64,000 nucleotides of DNA from DQWO01 sp964478545 (GTDB taxonomy: Bacteria > Desulfobacterota > Anaeroferrophillalia > Anaeroferrophillales > Anaeroferrophillaceae), in NCBI GenBank assembly GCA_964478545.1, contig CAYZIS010000009.1:1-64000 (forward strand), written 5' to 3'. Made by a program: the position numbers and the translations under genes. The notes under the pieces were generated by a model. It was not told where the DNA came from. It made no database searches and saw only the letters and a program-made list of their open reading frames with translations. Numbering within the stretch: position 1 is the first letter of the stretch; every line of letters begins with the position of its first letter. This document shows, one piece after another, positions 59,491 through 64,000 of this stretch.

Positions 59491-59772
59491 GGAGGTAAAG
59501 CATCGCCTCATCAACAGGAAGATAACAACCAGAAAGAATAATTTTTTTGTTGCAGCCGTGGCTAGCATGAGCATTCTCCAGACAGGGTAAATGGCAGAAA
59601 AACTCTGGCGGAACGGGGAAAGAATAGTGCTATTATGTTTGTCCGGCCGGAAATAATTGCAGCACTCCTGCCACGCTATTCTCAGCTAAAGGGACACAAG
59701 CAATAGCTATAGTTTCTTATTAACGGGTGAGGAAACCTTTGTCAAGCCGGGGATTATCAGAATTCGAACTTC

Positions 59773-61089
59773 TTACCGGCCAGGGTTGTCGTCTCCATCC
59801 TGGTGGCATTCAGCAATTTTCTGTAGCAGGGATGTTTTTTTCTCCTCGCTGTTGCCGGGGTCACTACCAATTGCCAAAGGTTCTGTTGGCTGGTGGGAAG
59901 CCGGCAGGTTCCCCAGCAGGGATTCAGCTGGTTGCCGCCCTGAACCGGCAGCATCAAGAAAACCGCCTGAGGTATCGACACTATCATCCAGCGGAATTTC
60001 AGGAATTTCCACGGAGGGATCAACAATCTTCTCGGACTCGGCAGGAATCTTAGTTGCTGTCGTTCTCTGCAGTTTTGATGATGGGGTGGTAGGTGGTGGG
60101 CTGTTTGGTCTAAGTGTTTCTGGCCGTCTTTCCCCTCCGGTCGATGCTGGACGGGGGATTCTACGCCTGGTCGGTTCTTTTGCTGCCGCTTTTTTTGCCA
60201 TTTCTCTGGCGGCGGGTACCGGCTCTCGCGCTTTTGCCATCGCTTCGGCCGCCCCTTGGAGCTGATAATACACTCCCCGGAGATAATTCTGGGTCTGAAA
60301 CTGCGGGGCAATGCCACCCAGGGATTCAGAACCACCGATAATCAGATAGCCATCCCGGGCCAGTACCTGACCAAGTTTCTGGAACAGTTTTCTTTTGTCA
60401 TTCCCGGTAAAATAAATAGCAACGTTGCGGCAAAAAACAATATCAAAATTACCCAGCCCGGCATAAGAATCCATAAGGTTGAATTTTTTAAAGACGGCCA
60501 GGGAGCGGATTTCATCCTTGATTTTCCAGCCACCGGCAGCCGGAGTAAAATAGCGCTGCAGGGGGGTTTTCGGCAAGCCCCGTTCAATCTCGAAGTTACC
60601 ATACATACCGTAGCTGGCCTTGGCCACCGCTTCGTCGGAAATATCCGTTCCCAGGAGGGTAATATCATAATCTGAGAGGTCGCCCAGAGCCTCCAGCAGA
60701 GAGATGGCAATACTATACACCTCCTGGCCGGTAGAGCAGGCAGCGCTCCAGATCCGTAACTTGGTTTTTCCCTGTCTACTGGTAGCTGTACGCCGGTCAA
60801 CCAAGTCGGGAATAATTTTATTTTTCAGCAGTTCAAAGGGTTTATTATCACGGAAAAAGAGGGTTTCATTGGTGGAAATGGCATTGACAACCTCTTTATC
60901 CAGCTGTCTGGAGGTATCGGTCTTGGCCCGATAGTAGAGGTCCATAAAAGAACTGCAGCCATAGGAATCCAACAGAGGATTCAACCGGGTTTCCAGCAAA
61001 TAGCCTTTGCTCTGATCCAGATAAATACCTGAAATATTATAGATATATTTGGCCAGCAGCTCGATTTCTTCAGCCGTTATTTTTGCCAT
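59773..61089 (-). CDS. cheR: Chemotaxis protein methyltransferase CheR with long Pro/Ser-rich extension
   Basis: The 438-residue protein has a CheR catalytic domain: helical N-terminal part (LLAKYIYNISGIYLDQSKGY), NETLFFRDNKPF, then the SAM site RIWSAACSTGQEVYSIAISL and FDIVFCRNVAIYF. It methylates MCP glutamates. Residues ~275-438 are a low-complexity, proline- and serine-rich tail not found in ordinary CheR. It is the last gene of the minus-strand chemotaxis operon, three bases after cheB. Confidence 0.93.
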   Translation of the reverse strand: MAKITAEEIELLAKYIYNISGIYLDQSKGYLLETRLNPLLDSYGCSSFMDLYYRAKTDTSRQLDKEVVNAISTNETLFFRDNKPFELLKNKIIPDLVDRRTATSRQGKTKLRIWSAACSTGQEVYSIAISLLEALGDLSDYDITLLGTDISDEAVAKASYGMYGNFEIERGLPKTPLQRYFTPAAGGWKIKDEIRSLAVFKKFNLMDSYAGLGNFDIVFCRNVAIYFTGNDKRKLFQKLGQVLARDGYLIIGGSESLGGIAPQFQTQNYLRGVYYQLQGAAEAMAKAREPVPAAREMAKKAAAKEPTRRRIPRPASTGGERRPETLRPNSPPPTTPSSKLQRTTATKIPAESEKIVDPSVEIPEIPLDDSVDTSGGFLDAAGSGRQPAESLLGNLPASHQPTEPLAIGSDPGNSEEKKTSLLQKIAECHQDGDDNPGR

Positions 61090-61092
61090 TAT

Positions 61093-62196
61093 TTAACCAT
61101 GCACCGTTTTAACTATCTCACTGGCGATCCCCCCCAGGGAGGCCACCACATCCACCAAGCCAGCTTCAGCAACAGCCTTGGGCATACCGTAAACCACACA
61201 GGTATCCGCATTCTGGGCAATACTCACTGCCCCGGCACTTTTCAAATCTTGCAGTCCCAGTTTGCCGTCCGCCCCCATCCCGGTCATAATTACCCCGGTG
61301 GTCTTGGAACCGTACTCCCGGGCCACTGAACGGAAAAGGTAATCGACCGATGGCTTGCAGTTGTTTTCTGGTGGCTCATCGGTAATCCGAAGGATTTTAC
61401 TGTGAACATCGGTACCACTGGCCACTTTCATCTGGCTGCCACCAGGGGCGATATAAATGGTATTTTTTTTCACCAGCTCGCCATTTACCGCCTCTTTCAC
61501 CTCCAGGGCACATTTTTTATCCAAGCTGGCGGCCAGGGATTTGGTAAAAATCGGCGGCATATGCTGAACAATAAGCACCGGAACTCCCAAATCAGCGGGA
61601 AGTTTTGGCAGCATGACAGTCAGGGCATTAGGCCCACCGGTGGAAATACCGATAGCCACTACGGTTGATTTTTCAACCCGTTTCACCCGGGCCTTGGTCT
61701 GTTGAAGAACTTCAGTTGCTACTCCTGGTTTACGTATTCTTTCCCGTGCAGGAACCACAGGCCGCTTTCCCCGCAGCAGACGGCGCAATTGACTCTGCTG
61801 TCCAAAGACCTTCAATCGCCGGGAAAGCTCCTTCTGGATATACGCAAGATTTTCTTCGGGAGTATCCAGATCAGGCTTAAGCACAAAATCAAATGCACCC
61901 AACTCAAGGGCCTTCATGGTTATCTCGCCACCCTGTTCGGTGAGTGAACTAAACATCAGACATTCCACTTCCAACTTTTCCTGCTGGATGGCCACCAGGG
62001 TTTCGAGGCCGTTCATCACCGGCATTTCCACATCCAGGGTTACCAGGTCCGGTTTCAGGGATTTGATCCGGGACAAGGCAATCTTCCCATTATTGGCCAT
62101 TCCCACAACCTCAACTCCGGGGATGGTTTTCAATACGTCACCAATAATTTTCCGGTACATGATCGTATCATCAACCACCAAAACTTTAATATTCAT
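61093..62196 (-). CDS. cheB: Chemotaxis methylesterase CheB
   Basis: This 367-residue protein has a receiver (VVDD at residues 7-10, phospho-Asp55 in LVTLDVEMPV) joined by a basic linker to the methylesterase domain with AIGISTGGPNAL (catalytic Ser), VQHMPPIFT (His) and IMTGMGADG (Asp). The MCP demethylase is activated by CheA phosphorylation. I chose the start at 62196; six more residues are possible upstream. Confidence 0.95.
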   Translation of the reverse strand: MNIKVLVVDDTIMYRKIIGDVLKTIPGVEVVGMANNGKIALSRIKSLKPDLVTLDVEMPVMNGLETLVAIQQEKLEVECLMFSSLTEQGGEITMKALELGAFDFVLKPDLDTPEENLAYIQKELSRRLKVFGQQSQLRRLLRGKRPVVPARERIRKPGVATEVLQQTKARVKRVEKSTVVAIGISTGGPNALTVMLPKLPADLGVPVLIVQHMPPIFTKSLAASLDKKCALEVKEAVNGELVKKNTIYIAPGGSQMKVASGTDVHSKILRITDEPPENNCKPSVDYLFRSVAREYGSKTTGVIMTGMGADGKLGLQDLKSAGAVSIAQNADTCVVYGMPKAVAEAGLVDVVASLGGIASEIVKTVHG

Positions 62197-62259
62197 GTAT
62201 TTCACCATACACATAGGGTTACATAATAATATCGCAGTTAAAACCGAAGGACACCACCT

Positions 62260-62751
62260 TCATCCATTCTCTCCCTTCTTCTCTGTCAGCACGGCACCTA
62301 CATCCAGGATGCTGATCAAAGAATCCTGCAACTTGCAGGCACCGCTGAAAAACGTCCCTTTCTGAATATCAATATTGGCCGGAGGCGGAGTAATCTGTGA
62401 AGCAACGATGGTCACCACATCCTTAATCCCATCCACCAGCAGGCCGATATATTCATCATCATAATTGACGATGATCACCCGGCTTTTACCGCCCATGGAG
62501 CAAGGAGTCAATCCCAGTTTTTTACCTAAGTTGATCACCGTAACAATGCGGCCGCGCAGATTCATGATCCCCACCACGTAGTCAGGTGAGAGGGGGACCT
62601 GGGTAAGATCAAGATTTCGGTTAATTTCCTGCACCCATTTAATATCGATGCCATAGAGCAGCTCATCGATGATAAAACAGGCAAGCTGCATGGCATCATC
62701 AGCTGCCGGTTTTCCCGCCTCGGCCTGGGAGGTCTGGTTATTTCCAGCCAT
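62260..62751 (-). CDS. cheW: Chemotaxis coupling protein CheW
   Basis: The 163-residue SH3-like protein couples MCPs to CheA: LACFIIDELLYGIDIKWVQE, VVGIMNLRGRIVTVINLGKK, and VIIVNYDDEYIGLLVDGIKD. The operon order is MCP, cheW, cheB, cheR on the minus strand. cheA is not in the window. Confidence 0.95.
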   Translation of the reverse strand: MAGNNQTSQAEAGKPAADDAMQLACFIIDELLYGIDIKWVQEINRNLDLTQVPLSPDYVVGIMNLRGRIVTVINLGKKLGLTPCSMGGKSRVIIVNYDDEYIGLLVDGIKDVVTIVASQITPPPANIDIQKGTFFSGACKLQDSLISILDVGAVLTEKKGENG

Positions 62752-62789
62752 GAAAATTTCTCCTTTTCAAATTTGGTTAACCATCAAGC

Positions 62790-62946
62790 GTAAATTAAGC
62801 TATTAGCTTTTAGCAGTTAGCTATTAGTTTAATGATTACAAAATGTTTAGCATGACAAACTTTCACCCGTTGGGTGTTATTTTCCATAAACGTAAGCCCC
62901 TGATTTTCAAAGCTAAACGCTAATGGCTAACGGTTCATCGCTTAAC
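62790..62946. repeat. Dispersed repeat family C, copy 4
   Basis: The spacer between the MCP and cheW genes carries TTAAGCTATTAGCTTTTAGC at its left and CTAATGGCTAACGGTTCATC at its right, with the same inverted TTAGC/GCTAA theme. It lies inside an operon, so it is probably transcribed. Confidence 0.65.
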
Positions 62947-62951
62947 TTGCG

Positions 62952-64000
62952 TCAAACCGTAAACTGCCTCATAAGTTCCTTCAATTTTTCTGCCAGCTGG
63001 CTCAATTCCTCAGCACTCTGGCGCACCTGGGCACTGGAATTGCTCATCTCACTGGCCGATTCATTGACATCGGCAATATCCCGGGCGATGGTCCCTGACA
63101 CCTCGGTGGTCTGGGACAAATTCTCATTCACTTCAGTAATCCCCTGGGAAGTCTGGGCAATATTTTCGGCAATCTCCTGGGTAGTGGAGGCCTGCTGTTC
63201 CACCGCCGTAGCAATAGTCGAAACAATACCGTCAACTTCATCGTTAATCCGGGAAATTTCCTTGATTTCGGTTACTGTGTCCCCGGTTGAATCCTGGATT
63301 CCCTTAATCTTGGCGGCAATCTCGCCGGTAGCTGACGCCGTCTGCTGGGCCAGGTCTTTGATCTCGTTGGCCACCACCGCAAAACCTTTGCCAGCCTCGC
63401 CGGCCCGGGCCGCCTCAATGGTGGCATTAAGGGCAAGGAGGTTGGTTTGGGAGGAGATGTCGTTGATGGTTTCCGTCACTTTACCGATTTCCTGGGCCGC
63501 CTTCCCCAGTTCATCAATTCTTTCAGTAGCGCTCTGGCCCTGAGCCACCGCCTGGTTAGTAATTTCCTTGGCGGTTTCGGCATTTTTGGCAATCTCACCG
63601 ATGGTGGCACTCATCTCCTCACTACCGGAGACCACTGTATTGACGTTGACCGCTGCCTGCTCCATGGCCGCCGCCACCGAACTCATATTAGCATTCATCT
63701 TTTCAGTAGCGGTAGCCACATTATTGGCCTTGCCGGCAGTATTGTCCGCCCCGGTCGCCAACTGGCCGGAAATAGCATTCAACTCGGTGGAGGAGGAAGC
63801 CGTAGTTTCCACCCCATCCATGATATCACGAATCATGCTTTTCAAAGCCTGCCCCATCTTATTGAGGGCTGTAATCAAAGCACCGATCTCATCCCGCTGC
63901 TTAACAACCAATTCGGTGGTAAAATCCCCGGTGGCCATGGTTTCGGCAAACTTAACTCCCCGATTTAAGGGTCCGACAATCCCCCGGGTAATGAAGATCC
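62952..64000 (-). CDS. Methyl-accepting chemotaxis protein (5' end beyond the window)
   Basis: The frame is open to the right edge. The first visible residues (FITRGIVGPLNRGVKFAETM) are part of a HAMP linker, followed by a long coiled-coil signalling domain with the conserved tip EISSQTNLLALNATIEAARA and methylation-type helices rich in Glu/Gln/Ala. The sensing domain is outside the window. It precedes cheW and is the likely receptor for this chemotaxis set. Confidence 0.93.
   Translation of the reverse strand, partial: IFITRGIVGPLNRGVKFAETMATGDFTTELVVKQRDEIGALITALNKMGQALKSMIRDIMDGVETTASSSTELNAISGQLATGADNTAGKANNVATATEKMNANMSSVAAAMEQAAVNVNTVVSGSEEMSATIGEIAKNAETAKEITNQAVAQGQSATERIDELGKAAQEIGKVTETINDISSQTNLLALNATIEAARAGEAGKGFAVVANEIKDLAQQTASATGEIAAKIKGIQDSTGDTVTEIKEISRINDEVDGIVSTIATAVEQQASTTQEIAENIAQTSQGITEVNENLSQTTEVSGTIARDIADVNESASEMSNSSAQVRQSAEELSQLAEKLKELMRQFTV

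Overview
This window looks like chromosomal DNA from an anaerobic Gram-negative bacterium, most likely a Desulfobacterota (deltaproteobacterial) lineage. This is inferred from content: a phosphate-selective-type porin, an octaheme HAO-like cytochrome and a cytochrome P460, 2-oxoacid:ferredoxin oxidoreductase, rubredoxins with ferritin-like proteins, a three-domain NifU with NifS, a selenocysteine tRNA with a YedE/YedF selenium cluster, and DUF3786/DUF4079/DUF2288-type genes. No rRNA or species-level marker is present.

Layout. 1-1.5 kb: two coupled hypothetical genes (one cut by the edge) and a hairpin-rich spacer. 1.7-6.2 kb (minus strand): the selenium cluster (YedE transporter, TusA-like YedF, DUF3343 protein, carbohydrate-kinase-fold protein, DUF1858 protein), then tRNA-Sec, then a porin. 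6.3-7.8 kb: a degenerate hybrid kinase and an MgtC protein. 7.9-12.1 kb: a sulfur and Fe-S module (cysK, nifU, nifS, cysE). 12.3-14.9 kb: a MetE/UROD-like protein and an octaheme HAO-like cytochrome behind an FNR/HcpR-like palindrome. 15.0-15.3 kb: fused scraps of phoB and pstB.

15.4-28.8 kb is a defence island: a type I restriction-modification operon (half-HsdS, HsdM, HsdS with an in-frame amber codon, HsdR, YgjP-like protease) into which RhuM-family genes, dinD, a frameshifted GxxExxY gene and a CBASS module have accumulated. The CBASS module is a Cap15 effector, a CD-NTase and a probable E2-like protein with a SEC-C tail. The inserted genes carry repeated junctions: copies of the hsdM 3' end, a copy of the hsdR 5' end, and palindromic repeats that supply the C-terminal codons of several proteins, with one repeat inserted in frame inside HsdR. 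An 18-bp direct repeat flanks the block.

28.8-42.1 kb (minus strand): an MFS transporter, YjbQ, an oxidative-stress set (flavodoxin, rubredoxins, ferritin-like protein, cytochrome c), a SagB-type oxidoreductase, KorAB, DUF4079 and P460 heme proteins, DUF3786, a DUF255 thioredoxin-fold protein, a selenocysteine-containing glutaredoxin (in-frame TGA in the UxxC active site followed by a SECIS-like hairpin), a rubredoxin-like protein and ferritin. The tRNA-Sec, the Se-handling cluster and this selenoprotein form a coherent selenium trait within one window.

42.4-59.5 kb (plus strand): housekeeping and conserved-hypothetical genes (TrmH, YjbQ, PilZ, AIM24, radical SAM, UPF0016, DUF2288, pyruvate kinase, TraB, GalE, cupin, RNase H-like, PAS, DUF4143 ATPase, Dabb, YgiQ, cyclophilin, nucleotidyltransferase, TPM, LemA). 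The spacers hold at least three families of dispersed imperfect palindromes. 59.7-64 kb (minus strand): a chemotaxis operon of an MCP (cut by the right edge), cheW, cheB and cheR.
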